From positions 248,001 through 312,000 of the forward strand of contig CAWAKB010000003.1 of NCBI GenBank assembly GCA_963782555.1: a DNA stretch of 64,000 nucleotides, given 5' to 3'. The notes below the pieces were generated by a model. That model was not told where the DNA came from. It was given only the letters and a program-made list of their open reading frames with translations, and made no database searches. The position numbers were made by a program, and so were the translations under genes. Positions 16,797 through 25,843 of this stretch are shown piece after piece. Numbering within the stretch: the first letter of the stretch is position 1; each line of letters starts with the position of its first letter. This stretch comes from Hyphomicrobium_A sp963782555. Lineage in GTDB: Bacteria > Pseudomonadota > Alphaproteobacteria > Rhizobiales > Hyphomicrobiaceae.

Positions 16797-17408
16797 CTAC
16801 TTCAGCTCCATGGAGACGCGGATCAAGTCCGCGGTGCGTTCCACGCCGAGCTTGCTCTTGATGATGGAGCAGGTGTTGGCGACCGTCTTGTAAGCGACGC
16901 CGATCGCCTCGGCGATCTCGGTCAGGCTGTTGCCTTTGCCGAGGAGCCGCAGGATCTCAATCTCGCGCGTGGTGAGCTGCTGCAACGGGTCCTCGCCCGA
17001 GAGCGGCGCGAACGCCAGCTCGTCTGCGATCTCGCGCTCAACGTAGCGGCCGCCCTCGGCGACGCGTTTGACCGCGGTGACGAGCTCGTCGGCGCCAGCG
17101 CTCTTGCTGACGTAGCCGCGGGCGCCGAGCCGCAAGGCGCGCGCCGCATAAATCGGCTCGGCATGCATCGAGAACACTACGACCCGCACCGCCTCGTCCT
17201 CCAGCAGCAGGCGCCGCAGCAGCTCGAGCCCGCCGATGCCGGTGAGGTTGAGATCGAGCAGAACCAGCTCAGGGTGCTCCTTGCGGAAGAGTGCGAGCGC
17301 CTCCTGGCCGGTGCCCGCCTCGCAGAGCTCCACGCCTTCCATGCTCGACAGCAGTCGCCGCACGCCCTCGCGTACCACGGAGTGATCGTCGACCAGCATG
17401 ATCTTCAT
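16797..17408 (-). CDS. NarL/FixJ-family response regulator
   Basis: A 203-residue two-component response regulator. The receiver domain carries the acidic pair in MLVDDHS, phosphoacceptor Asp52 in LVLLDLNLTG, Ser80 and Lys102 (YVSKSAG). The C-terminal LuxR-type helix-turn-helix spans about residues 144-200 (LTTREIEILRLLGKGNSLTE). The start ATG overlaps the stop of the histidine kinase by 4 nt, so the two are translationally coupled. Targets are unknown. The nearest candidates are the divergent adhesin operon beyond the kinase and the small secreted protein downstream. Confidence 0.95.
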   Translation of the reverse strand: MKIMLVDDHSVVREGVRRLLSSMEGVELCEAGTGQEALALFRKEHPELVLLDLNLTGIGGLELLRRLLLEDEAVRVVVFSMHAEPIYAARALRLGARGYVSKSAGADELVTAVKRVAEGGRYVEREIADELAFAPLSGEDPLQQLTTREIEILRLLGKGNSLTEIAEAIGVAYKTVANTCSIIKSKLGVERTADLIRVSMELK

Positions 17409-18781
17409 TGCAGTACGATCTCCTGCGCTGGCTCTTTCGCACGCCCGTGGCGCTCACCTGCATGCAAGGGAATGCGGGCCGAGACGAGGACGCCGCGCCC
17501 GTCGGGACAATTCTTGACCTCCAGCACGCCGCCGAGCCCCGCGACGCGCTCCTGCATACCGATGATCCCGACGCCGCCCACGCGGCCGCTCGCCTTGAAC
17601 CCGCCGCCGTCGTCCAGGATGCGAATGCCGACAAATTCACCCTGCTCGTTCTTGACGGCAATCTCGATCATGGTCGCGTTGCCGTGGCGCACGGCATTGC
17701 TGACGCTCTCCTGCACGATGCGATAGACGGTTGCATCGAGCGCCTCCCCGAAACCCTCCTCGGGAACGTCGACACGGAAGGTCAAGCTCGGGCGGTGCGC
17801 GCGCCAGAACGAAACGAGGTTGTCGATCGCGTGCGCCAGTCCGACGTCGAGCAGCACCGCCGGGCGCAGGCGCCCGAGAATGTCGCGCACGTGCCGTTGC
17901 ATCTGGCTTATGGCCTCGCGGATGATGCCGACCCTCTCGGGGATCTTCTCGTGTTTGCCGCCGCGAGCGAGCTGCTCGATCGCCACCGCGTCAACGTCGG
18001 CGGCAAACAGCAGCGGCCCGATCTCGTCATGCAGATTGCGCGCGAGGTCGGCGCGCTCCTCGTCCTGCACGGTCGCGAGTTGCTCCTGCAAACGCTCGTT
18101 CTGCTGCTCGGTGCTCTGCAGCCGCTCCACCATCTGATTGAAGCCATGATAGAGGCGGACGAGCTCCAAGGGCCCGCGCTCGCTGACCCGCTCGCGGTAG
18201 TCACGCTCGCCGACGCGCGCGAAGGCCGCCGTCAGGTCCTGCAAGGGCCGGATGGCGCTCGACAATATCCAATAGACGAAGGTCAGGACGAGCGCGCAGA
18301 AAATGGTGAGCACGGACAGCGTGAGGCCGATGTCGCTCCACACCTCGGCCACCTCGTTGTTGGCGTCGGTCTCCAGAAGGACGCTGCCGTAATTGTCGAA
18401 CGCGGGCGGCAGCTCCACGTTCAGCACCTTGGGCGGCCCGGCCAGCAGATGGAAGAACCAGGCCGGCGCGGGATTTTCCGGTTTGGCGAGCTTGGAAGCC
18501 TTGGCGACTTTGCCGTCGACGATGAGCAGTGCGCGCAGGTGGCGATCGCCGTCGAAATCGGCGACGAGCAGGTTCAGGCGACGCTGCGGATTGGCGGGCT
18601 CCTCCGCATCGTCGACCGCGTTGTGGGCGAAGCGGCCGCCGACCGCGATCGCCGCCTGCATCTCGGTCTCGATCTTGGCGAGCGCGTGCCAATAGGTGAA
18701 GGCTGCGCCGGCCAGCAAACTGAGCAGAAGCGTCAGAAAGATCGAAACGAGCAGACGGTTGCGCAACGACAAGGCGCGCAC
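17405..18781 (-). CDS. NarX/UhpB-type sensor histidine kinase
   Basis: Membrane sensor kinase, 458 residues. TM1 is about residues 8-29, a periplasmic sensing region about 32-150, TM2 about 152-173, then a HAMP-like linker, a HisKA_3 dimerisation helix with phosphoacceptor His251 (EERADLARNLHDEIGPLLF) and a HATPase domain (VQESVSNAVRHGNA, DDGGGF, GGVGIIGMQERVAGLGG). The start is GTG 18781, or more likely TTG 18772, because the GAGGAG sequence is too close to the GTG. Residues 43-77 have a damaged near-copy at 22383-22480, on the same strand and again divergent from an adhesin gene. Confidence 0.93.
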   Translation of the reverse strand: MRALSLRNRLLVSIFLTLLLSLLAGAAFTYWHALAKIETEMQAAIAVGGRFAHNAVDDAEEPANPQRRLNLLVADFDGDRHLRALLIVDGKVAKASKLAKPENPAPAWFFHLLAGPPKVLNVELPPAFDNYGSVLLETDANNEVAEVWSDIGLTLSVLTIFCALVLTFVYWILSSAIRPLQDLTAAFARVGERDYRERVSERGPLELVRLYHGFNQMVERLQSTEQQNERLQEQLATVQDEERADLARNLHDEIGPLLFAADVDAVAIEQLARGGKHEKIPERVGIIREAISQMQRHVRDILGRLRPAVLLDVGLAHAIDNLVSFWRAHRPSLTFRVDVPEEGFGEALDATVYRIVQESVSNAVRHGNATMIEIAVKNEQGEFVGIRILDDGGGFKASGRVGGVGIIGMQERVAGLGGVLEVKNCPDGRGVLVSARIPLHAGERHGRAKEPAQEIVLQ

Positions 18782-19183
18782 TCCTCAGGGTAAACCACTA
18801 CAATGTAACACTATCCTCTGCCCCCATCGAAGGCAAAGGCTGGGGCAATGCCGGTTTGAGTTAAGCCTCCCTGACCGCTCGCCGGACACCGCTGCTGGGC
18901 GAAACTCTGGTCATGCCGGCAGGGCAAGCGCGCGGGCCGCGCCTGTCGGTTGAGAACCCGTTTCAACTCCCAATCCCGTGGTTTCCCACAGCCTCGCAAG
19001 CGCGCCACGTCTACAGAACGCCTTGATCGCACACGGCGAAACCTCGCGGGTCGAATCAGCTGTGCGCGACTTCGCGCCGATTGCCGCGGCGCCAAAGCAA
19101 ATCACCTTACCAAGGTCCTATTGAACAAGGTTCTAAACGACGCGTGCTGAGTATTTTTCGTGGCCGGCGCGGCGGAGCCCTGC
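18782..19183. promoter_or_regulatory. Divergent region between kinase and adhesin 1
   Basis: This 402-nt gap must contain the promoters of the two-component system (minus) and adhesin 1 (plus). It is less GC-biased near the adhesin end (19095-19160). I see no palindrome strong enough to name as an operator and no shared block with the region before adhesin 2. Confidence 0.4.
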
Positions 19184-21754
19184 ATGTTGAAGCGACTTTC
19201 GTTGCGGGCCACCGCGCTGATTTGTGTGGCCGCGCCCTGCGTTGTAACCGCACCGCGTCCAACCTGGGCGGTCGAATGCTCCAACGGCGGCGCCGGTTCG
19301 AATCCCGCCGGCAATGACGGCGGCGTTGCCAACAATACCGCCTGCGGCGCGGGTGCCGACGCCAGCGGAGCCACCAGCTTCAATACCGCAGTCGAATTAA
19401 ACGCCACCGCCACCGGTGATTCCGGCCGCAACACGGCAATCGGCACTTCCACCAATGCCGCCGGTGACAACGCTTTCAATTTCGCCGCCGGCTTTGCTGC
19501 CAACGCCGCCGGCACCCTGAGTAACAACACGGCAAGTGGCAATAGTGCGGATGCCAGCGGCAACGGAAGCGCGAACATCGCGACCGGCGACGGCGCCGTC
19601 GGTAACGGCGATAACAGCCGAAACATCGCATCTGGCTTTGCCGCCGACGCCAGTGGTGCGAACAGCCGAAACTTGGCAACCGGCTCGGGCGCGAAGGCCA
19701 GCGGCGCGGGCAGCGGCAACTCTGCATCCGGCCAAAGCGCCGATGCCAGCGGCGACAGCAGCAGCAACGTTGCGACCGGTGCGTTCGCAAACTCGGCCGG
19801 CGGCAACAGCTTCAACACCGCAACCGGCAGAAACGCCAACGCTAGCGGCGGCGACAGCCACAACACCGCCTCCGGCGAGTTCGCCAATTTCAGCGGCGGC
19901 AGCAGCTTCAACACCGCGACCGGCGCGGACAGCATTGCCAGCGGTACCAACAGCAACAACACCGCCACGGGCAACCAGGCCGATGCCAGTGGCGACAGCA
20001 GCAACAACACCGCCACGGGCCGCGCTTCCATTGCCAGCGGCGACAACGCGCGAAACATCGCGACGGGCCTTGCCGCCAACGCGGCCGGCGACAACAGCAA
20101 CAACACCGCGACAAGCACCAACGCCGAGGCCTTCGGTACGAATAGTTCCAATATCGCCACGGGCAACCAGGCCGACGCCAGCGGCGACAGCAGCAGCAAC
20201 ATGGCCGCGGGCAACGGAGCGAACGCCAGCGGCAGCTTCAGCGACAACGTCGCAAGTGGCCACTTGGCCGATGCCAGCGGCGGCGGCACCCTCGGCACCC
20301 TCAGCCGCAATGTCGCGACCGGCTACTCCGCCAACGCCAGCGGTAGCAACAGCAGCAACATCGCGACCGGCAACAGTTCGAACGCCAATGGCGGGACCAG
20401 CAACAACATTGCGTCAGGCCTGCTAAGCGACGCCAGCGGCGACGGCAGCAACAACGTGGCGACGGGCGCGAGCGCAACCTCCACCGGCGCCGCCAGTAAC
20501 AACGTTGCGGCCGGCAAAAACTCGAACGCCAGCGGCGACAACAGCGGCAACATCGCGACCGGCAGCGGTGCGAGTGCCAACGGCGATAGCAGCCGAAACA
20601 TTGCGTCAGGCTTGCTAAGCAACGCCAGCGGCGACAATAGCTCCAACGTTGCGGCGGGCAACACCGCAAATGCCAGCGGCGCCAATAGTGGCAACGTCGC
20701 AACAGGCGTGCTCGCCAACTCCAGCGGCGACAGCAGCTTCAACGCCGCAACTGGCAACGCCGCCGACGCCAGCGGCATCGGCTCCAGCAACGTCGCGACG
20801 GGTGTTCTCTCCAACGCGTCCGGCAACGGCAGCTTCAACGCCGCAACCGGTCCCAACGCCGATGCCAGCGGCGGCGCCAGCTCCAACACCGCAACGGGTC
20901 GGCTCTCCAATGCCAGCGGTGCGGCCAGCAGCAACGTCGCAACCGGTGTCCTCGCCAATGCATCTGGCGCCGGCAGCTTCAATGCCGCCACCGGCAACAA
21001 CGCCAACGCCAGCGGCACCGGCTCCAGCAACATCGCGCTCGGCAACGGCGCGAGCGCGACCGGCGACGGCTCGACCAACATGGCGCTCGGCGTAGGAGCT
21101 TCCGCAACCGGCACCCGCTCCATCGCCATCGGCAACGGCGCAACGGCCACCGGCTCGATCGCGGCGGGCAACAACGCGTTCGCCTCCAACGGCGGCGCGG
21201 CCTTCGGCGACAATTCGAGCGCAAGCGGTGCGAACAGCACCGCGGTCGGGCCCGGCGCCGTCGCCGCGCATGCCAACGCGGCCGCCTTCGGCAGCGGCGC
21301 CACGACGACGCGCGCCAACCAGCAGGTGTTCGGCACGGCCACCAACACCTACACCCTGTCGGGTCTTTCCTCGGCCGCGAGCAAGGCCGCGCAGAGCGGC
21401 ACCACGTATTACGTCACCAGCGACGCGCAGGGCAATCTCGCCACGACCAGCGTCAGCCCGGACGTCATCAACGAGGATATTCGCGGACTCGAGCGCCGCG
21501 ATAAGGAGCTTGCCGACGGCATCGCCGTCGCGCTCGCCCTGGCCCAGCCCGTCTTCCAGAGCGGGCAGACGTTTGCCGTGCGCGTTGGCTACGGCAATTT
21601 CGACGGAACCAGCGCGGTGGGCATGACCGTTGCGGGCGTCCTCTCGAAGGGTGACCTCGGCCCGGCGAGCTCCGTCGTCATCGACGGCGGCATCGGCACG
21701 GGTGGGGACACCGGCATGATCGCCGGCCGGGAAGGAATGACGTTCGGATGGTAG
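19184..21754 (+). CDS. Trimeric autotransporter (YadA-like) adhesin 1
   Basis: Surface adhesin of 856 residues. The signal peptide is residues 1-30 (MLKRLSLRATALICVAAPCV...WAVEC). The passenger, about residues 51-646, is 37 tandem units of 16 residues with consensus N-x-A-[TS]-G-x-x-A-x-A-S-G-x-x-S-x, a YadA-head/Hep_Hag-like beta-roll; unit 20 is elongated (GGGTLGTLSR). Then come SIAIGNGATATG-type short head repeats, a VFGTATNTYTLSG neck, a short coiled coil (EDIRGLERRDKELADG) and a YadA_anchor-like beta-barrel segment ending in aromatic FGW. The start at 19184 has GGAG 6 nt upstream. The 3' end overlaps the next gene by 7 nt. Adhesion is inferred from the family. Confidence 0.88.
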   Translation: MLKRLSLRATALICVAAPCVVTAPRPTWAVECSNGGAGSNPAGNDGGVANNTACGAGADASGATSFNTAVELNATATGDSGRNTAIGTSTNAAGDNAFNFAAGFAANAAGTLSNNTASGNSADASGNGSANIATGDGAVGNGDNSRNIASGFAADASGANSRNLATGSGAKASGAGSGNSASGQSADASGDSSSNVATGAFANSAGGNSFNTATGRNANASGGDSHNTASGEFANFSGGSSFNTATGADSIASGTNSNNTATGNQADASGDSSNNTATGRASIASGDNARNIATGLAANAAGDNSNNTATSTNAEAFGTNSSNIATGNQADASGDSSSNMAAGNGANASGSFSDNVASGHLADASGGGTLGTLSRNVATGYSANASGSNSSNIATGNSSNANGGTSNNIASGLLSDASGDGSNNVATGASATSTGAASNNVAAGKNSNASGDNSGNIATGSGASANGDSSRNIASGLLSNASGDNSSNVAAGNTANASGANSGNVATGVLANSSGDSSFNAATGNAADASGIGSSNVATGVLSNASGNGSFNAATGPNADASGGASSNTATGRLSNASGAASSNVATGVLANASGAGSFNAATGNNANASGTGSSNIALGNGASATGDGSTNMALGVGASATGTRSIAIGNGATATGSIAAGNNAFASNGGAAFGDNSSASGANSTAVGPGAVAAHANAAAFGSGATTTRANQQVFGTATNTYTLSGLSSAASKAAQSGTTYYVTSDAQGNLATTSVSPDVINEDIRGLERRDKELADGIAVALALAQPVFQSGQTFAVRVGYGNFDGTSAVGMTVAGVLSKGDLGPASSVVIDGGIGTGGDTGMIAGREGMTFGW
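19334..21121 (+). repeat. 48-nt coding tandem repeats of adhesin 1 (37 units)
   Basis: Imperfect 48-nt repeats encode 16-residue units, in frame throughout. One unit (encoding GGGTLGTLSR, around 20269-20310) is 63 nt long and marks a position conserved in adhesin 2. Relative to adhesin 2, this gene has seven extra units between the NTANASG unit and the NIALG unit near the 3' end, and fewer units before the marker. Confidence 0.9.
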
Positions 21755-22413
21755 GCACGAGGCGCGGATTCCGGCGGCGCCGGCTCGCCCTGTTTGTGCT
21801 CGCAATGCTTGCAGCAAGTGCCGTGCAGGCGGATCCATCGGGGGCGGCGCGGAAGCCGGAGCCTGCAGTGCAGCCCGCTGTTCATCCTCAGTTGCGGATG
21901 CCCACCGCCGAGCAGATCGTCATCCTGATCCGGTCGTCCCTTCTGACGCTGAACGATGCCATTGAGACCGGCAACTTTACGGTCCTGCGCGATCGAGGGG
22001 CTCCCTCGTTTCAGGCAGCGAACACCGCCGCACGCCTATCCGACATCTTTCAGAACCTTGGCCGGCAAGGCGTAGATCTTTCGCGCATCGCCGCTATTGC
22101 CCCGAAACTGACCGAGGGCCCCGCCATCGATGCAAGCCACAGACTGCACCTGGCCGGGTATTTTCCGGCGCACCCTGTCGCCATCAAGTTCGGGCTGATT
22201 TTCGAGGCGAGCGCCGGCCGCTGGCGCCTCTTCGGCATCAGCGTGAACCCGGCTCAGAAGGGCGACGCCGCAGTACGCAATTCGCTCCCGGCTGGAATGC
22301 GGCCGGCGCCGCCGCCACGAAGTGACAGGCAGAAGCTCGACCAGATCGAGCCAGGGCGGCGCATAGCATCCAGACTGCGAAGCCGGCGACGAGCAGGCGC
22401 CGCTGCGGATTGA
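21748..22413 (+). CDS. Exported adhesin-partner protein, copy 1
   Basis: A 221-residue predicted periplasmic protein with a signal peptide (about residues 1-28, LALFVLAMLAASAVQA). The conserved core is about residues 50-165 (IRSSLLTLNDAIETGNFTVL, SFQAANTAARLSDIFQNLGR, WRLFGISVNPA), an uncharacterised family common in Hyphomicrobiales; the fold may be NTF2-like (inference). Its ATG lies inside the last codons of adhesin 1 (ATGGTAG overlap), implying coupling. A paralogue (25844-26461) follows adhesin 2. The last 30 residues, rich in Arg, are read antisense through the kinase relic, so the C terminus looks newly acquired. Confidence 0.8.
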   Translation: MVGTRRGFRRRRLALFVLAMLAASAVQADPSGAARKPEPAVQPAVHPQLRMPTAEQIVILIRSSLLTLNDAIETGNFTVLRDRGAPSFQAANTAARLSDIFQNLGRQGVDLSRIAAIAPKLTEGPAIDASHRLHLAGYFPAHPVAIKFGLIFEASAGRWRLFGISVNPAQKGDAAVRNSLPAGMRPAPPPRSDRQKLDQIEPGRRIASRLRSRRRAGAAAD

Positions 22414-22480
22414 TCGGCTCCTCCGCATCGTCGACGGCGTCGCGCGCAAAGCGGGCGCCGACGGCGATCCCCGACATCAC
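22383..22480 (-). pseudogene. Relic of a second histidine kinase gene
   Basis: On the minus strand this stretch reads GIAVGARFARDAVDDAEEP followed by INPQRRLLVAGF, against IAVGGRFAHNAVDDAEEP and ANPQRRLNLLVADF in the kinase encoded at 17405-18781 (residues about 45-77). DNA identity is high over roughly 75 nt, including CTCCTCCGCATCGTCGAC, with a 6-nt deletion relative to the intact gene. No kinase core remains. It sits upstream of and divergent from adhesin 2, exactly as the intact kinase sits relative to adhesin 1. Confidence 0.85.
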
Positions 22481-22925
22481 CCCGATCCCAGATCGAATAG
22501 AAAGCCCGCAAATGCCAGGCCCGTTCGCGAATTTCGCGAGAGGGTCAATTGCGTCGTCAGAAGGGAGCCACGTTGCGCTTGTCGGCAGGCGAATATTGGA
22601 GAGGGATTTCCTATTCCTTTCCGTACTGATGATTCGACAACTGATGAACGACGTTTAATTCGTTCTTTACCATTCGGTAGCAAATTCGAACCTGTGAGTC
22701 GCGCCCGCTTTGGGGTCATGCGTGAGCACGGGCTGCTTGTTGAAACGATCGTGCGTACGTTGCTCTTACTCTCACAGCTAAAAGCGAATTCCTCGTCTCC
22801 ATTTCATTGTGTCCAGTCTTCAGCCTTTAGGTGTGGCGGCATTGGCAGCCCCGGGCAATTGCGCGCTTCGCGCGCAGGAGGACAGGACACATCCGCGCTC
22901 ACGCGGACATTCGTTGGAGACGACA
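22481..22925. promoter_or_regulatory. Region upstream of adhesin 2
   Basis: This 445-nt gap probably holds the adhesin 2 promoter. The left part may contain further degraded kinase sequence. The right half is AT-richer (22600-22810) and includes a short GCGCGC-TTC-GCGCGC hairpin near 22858-22876. No clear promoter hexamers were assigned. Confidence 0.35.
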
Positions 22926-25841
22926 ATGCATACCAGGATCTCATTGCTTCTCGCCGCCTCGATCAGTGCGGTGGCTCTCAATGCCGTGATCGCGCCGGAC
23001 CGGGCCTTGGCGGTCACGTGCACCAACAACGGCACCCAAACCACGCCCCCCAGTGACGGCTCCGTTGCTACAAATACCGCCTGCGGCAACAATGCAGTCG
23101 CCACCGGCACAGGAAACAGCAGCGCGTACGGCGCCGCTGCAACCGCCACGGGGGTCAACAGCGGAAACACGGCAACCGGCGCCCAGTCGCAAGCCGACGG
23201 CGCCAACAGCAACAACACCGCAACCGGCAACAACGCCAATGCCGACAGCGCCACCGGCGGCTTTAGCGTCAACACCGCGACCGGTGCTGGCTCTAACGCC
23301 GCCGGCTTCGGCTTTGACGCCGCCTCGGGGGCCGGCAACACGGCAACCGGCGCCACTGCCAATGCCTCGGGTAACGGCACCGACGCCACCCACCCGGCCC
23401 GCAACACCGCAACAGGGTTCGGCTCCGATGCCAGCGGCGACGCCAGCTCCAACGTCGCAATCGGCGACACTGCCAACGCCAACGGCCTAGTCAGCAACAA
23501 CACGGCGACGGGCAAGAGCTCCAAGGCCGACGGGAACGCTTCCGCCAACGTTGCAACCGGTTTCACCGCCACTGCCACCGGCGACGCCAGCGGTAACCTC
23601 GCGACCGGCAGCGGAGCAGCCGCCCAGGGCAATAACGCCTTCAACGCCGCGGTGGGCACGAACTCCACTGCCGCCGGAACCGGGAGCGGCAATCTCGCGG
23701 CCGGCACCAAGTCCAATGCCAGCGGCGACGCCGCCCACAACACCGCAACCGGCTTCGAGGCCGATGCTAACGGCGACAGCAGCAGCAATATGGCCGCGGG
23801 CCACCTGGCAAATGCCAGCGGCGCCAACAGCTCCAACGCCGCGTATGGCCACTCCGCCAATGCAACCGGCGATAACAGCAGCAACGTTGCGACCGGAGAT
23901 GGCGCCAATGCCAGCGGCAGCAACGGCCTCGGCACCACGGCTGCCAACACCGCGTCCGGCAGCAACTCGGATGCCAGCGGCGACAACAGCTTCAACACCG
24001 CGACCGGCTCCAACGCCAATGCCAGCGGCGCCGCCAGCATCAACACCGCAACCGGCACCTTCTCCGATGCCAGCGGCAACGCCGGTTCCACCAACACCGC
24101 TGCCGGCTGGGGTTCGAATGCCACCGGCGACACGAGCGCCAACGTCGCAACCGGCACAAGCGCCAACGCATCCGGCGACGGCGCGGCCAATGCCGCCACC
24201 GGAAGAAACGCCGATGCCAGCGGCGCGGGCAGCTCCAACGCCGCCTACGGCGACTCCTCGGACGCCAACGGCGCCGGCAGCTTCAACGCCGCATATGGCA
24301 ATGGCGCCGATGCCAACGGCGCCACCAGCTCCAACACCGCAACGGGCAATAACTCCGTCGCCAGCGGCGACAACAGCAGCAACTTCGCGGGCGGCAACGC
24401 TGCCAATTCCAGCGGCGCCGGCAGCGGCAACGTAGCCGTTGGCACCAACTCCGTCGCCACCGGCGACGGGAGCTTCAATGCCGCGACAGGTGCTGGTGCA
24501 GACGCCAGCGGCGCGGCCAGCAACAACGTCGCAAGCGGTCGCAACTCCGTCGCGACCGGCGACGGCAGCGGCAACGCCGCAATGGGCCACAGCGCCAACG
24601 CGGGGGGCGACACGAGCGCCAACGTGGCGGCCGGCAACAACGCCGATGCCAGCGGCAGCTTCAGCTCCAACGTCGCAAGTGGCCAATCGGCCAATGCCAG
24701 CGGCGGCGGCACCCTCGCCACCCTCAGCCGCAATGTCGCGACCGGCTACTCCGCGAACGCCAGCGGTAGCAACAGCAGCAACATCGCGACCGGCAACAGT
24801 GCGAACGCCAATGGTGTGGGCAGCAACAACATCGCATCAGGCCTGCTAAGCGACGCCAGCGGCGCCGGCAGCGGCAACGTGGCGACGGGGGCGAGCGCAA
24901 ACTCCACCGGCGCCGCCAGCAACAACGTTGCGGCCGGCACTAACTCGAACGCCAGCGGCGCGAGCAGCGGCAACGTCGCGACCGGCAGCGGCGCGAACGC
25001 CAACGGCGCCACCAGCAGAAACATTGCGTCAGGCCTGCTAAGCGACGCCAGCGGCGACAACAGCTCCAACGTCGCAGCCGGCAACACCGCAAATGCCAGC
25101 GGCGCCGGCTCGAGCAACATCGCGCTCGGCAACGGCGCGACCGCGACCGGCGACGGCACCACCAACATGGCGCTCGGCGTGGGTGCTTCCGCGACCGGCA
25201 CCCAATCCATCGCCATCGGCAACGGCGCGATTGCCACGGGCTCGATCGCGGCGGGCAACAACGCTCTTGCCTCCAACGGCGGTGCGGCGTTCGGCGATGA
25301 ATTCGAGCGCGACCGGGGTAAACAGCACCGCAGCCGGTCCGGGTGCCATCGCAGCACACGCCAACGCGGCGGCCTTCGGCAGCGGCGCCACCACGACGCG
25401 CGACAACCAGCAGGTGTTCGGCACGGCAACGAACACCTACACCATGTCGGGCATCACCTCGCAGGCGAGCAAGGACGCCCAGAGCGGAAAAACCTATCTG
25501 GTTACGACGGATTCGGATGGCAATCTTGCCGCGACCAATTTCAGTCCCGACCAAGTGCAGCAGGATATCTCGTCGCTCCAGACCCGTGACAGGAGCTCGC
25601 CAACGGCATCGCCATCGCGATGTCCATGGCTCAGCCCATCTTCCAGCCTGGTCAGACCATTGCCGTGCGCGCCGGCTGGGGCAACTTCGATGGAACCAAT
25701 GCGGCCAGCGTGACGGCCGCCGGCGTTGTTGCCAGAGGGTTCCTCGGGCCGACGAGCTCGCTTGTCGTCGACGGTGGCGTCGGTTCGGGTACGAGCACGA
25801 ATTTGGTCGCCGGCCGCGCCGGCCTTTCATTGGGGTGGTAG
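22926..25841 (+). pseudogene. Trimeric autotransporter (YadA-like) adhesin 2, two frameshifts
   Basis: Paralogue of adhesin 1. The ATG at 22926 has GGAGACGACA upstream, and the signal peptide is MHTRISLLLAASISAVALNA onward, cleaved near RALA. The passenger carries about 42 head units. One extra base at about 25299 (GGCGATGAATTC against GGCGACAATTC) shifts the frame, giving a stop at 25587-25589. A one-base loss at about 25590 restores the original frame, and the anchor (GQTIAVRAGWGNFDGTN ... LSLGW) runs to 25841. As written, the product ends before the barrel and could not be anchored. If both indels are sequencing errors, the gene encodes an intact adhesin of about 971 residues. Confidence 0.8.
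23073..25208 (+). repeat. 48-nt coding tandem repeats of adhesin 2 (about 42 units)
   Basis: The same 16-residue unit as in adhesin 1, but with more irregular units early on (for example NTATGNNANADSATGGFSV). The elongated marker unit (GGGTLATLSR) recurs. From the marker onward the DNA is almost identical to adhesin 1 for stretches of about 100 nt (24711-24814 against 20289-20392), whereas the signal peptide and anchor are clearly diverged. Confidence 0.88.
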
Positions 25842-25843
25842 CG

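Noticed and set aside
19102..20310. 402-codon minus-strand ORF across adhesin 1, low-complexity Leu/Pro/Ala
   Set aside because: It is an antisense shadow of the 48-nt repeats; the plus strand carries signal peptide, repeats and anchor.
19334..21121. Regular 48-nt repeats considered as a CRISPR array
   Set aside because: Repeats are contiguous, in frame and coding, without unique spacers, and no cas gene is nearby.
22820..24238. 472-codon minus-strand ORF across adhesin 2
   Set aside because: Same antisense shadow of the repeat array, with no independent features.
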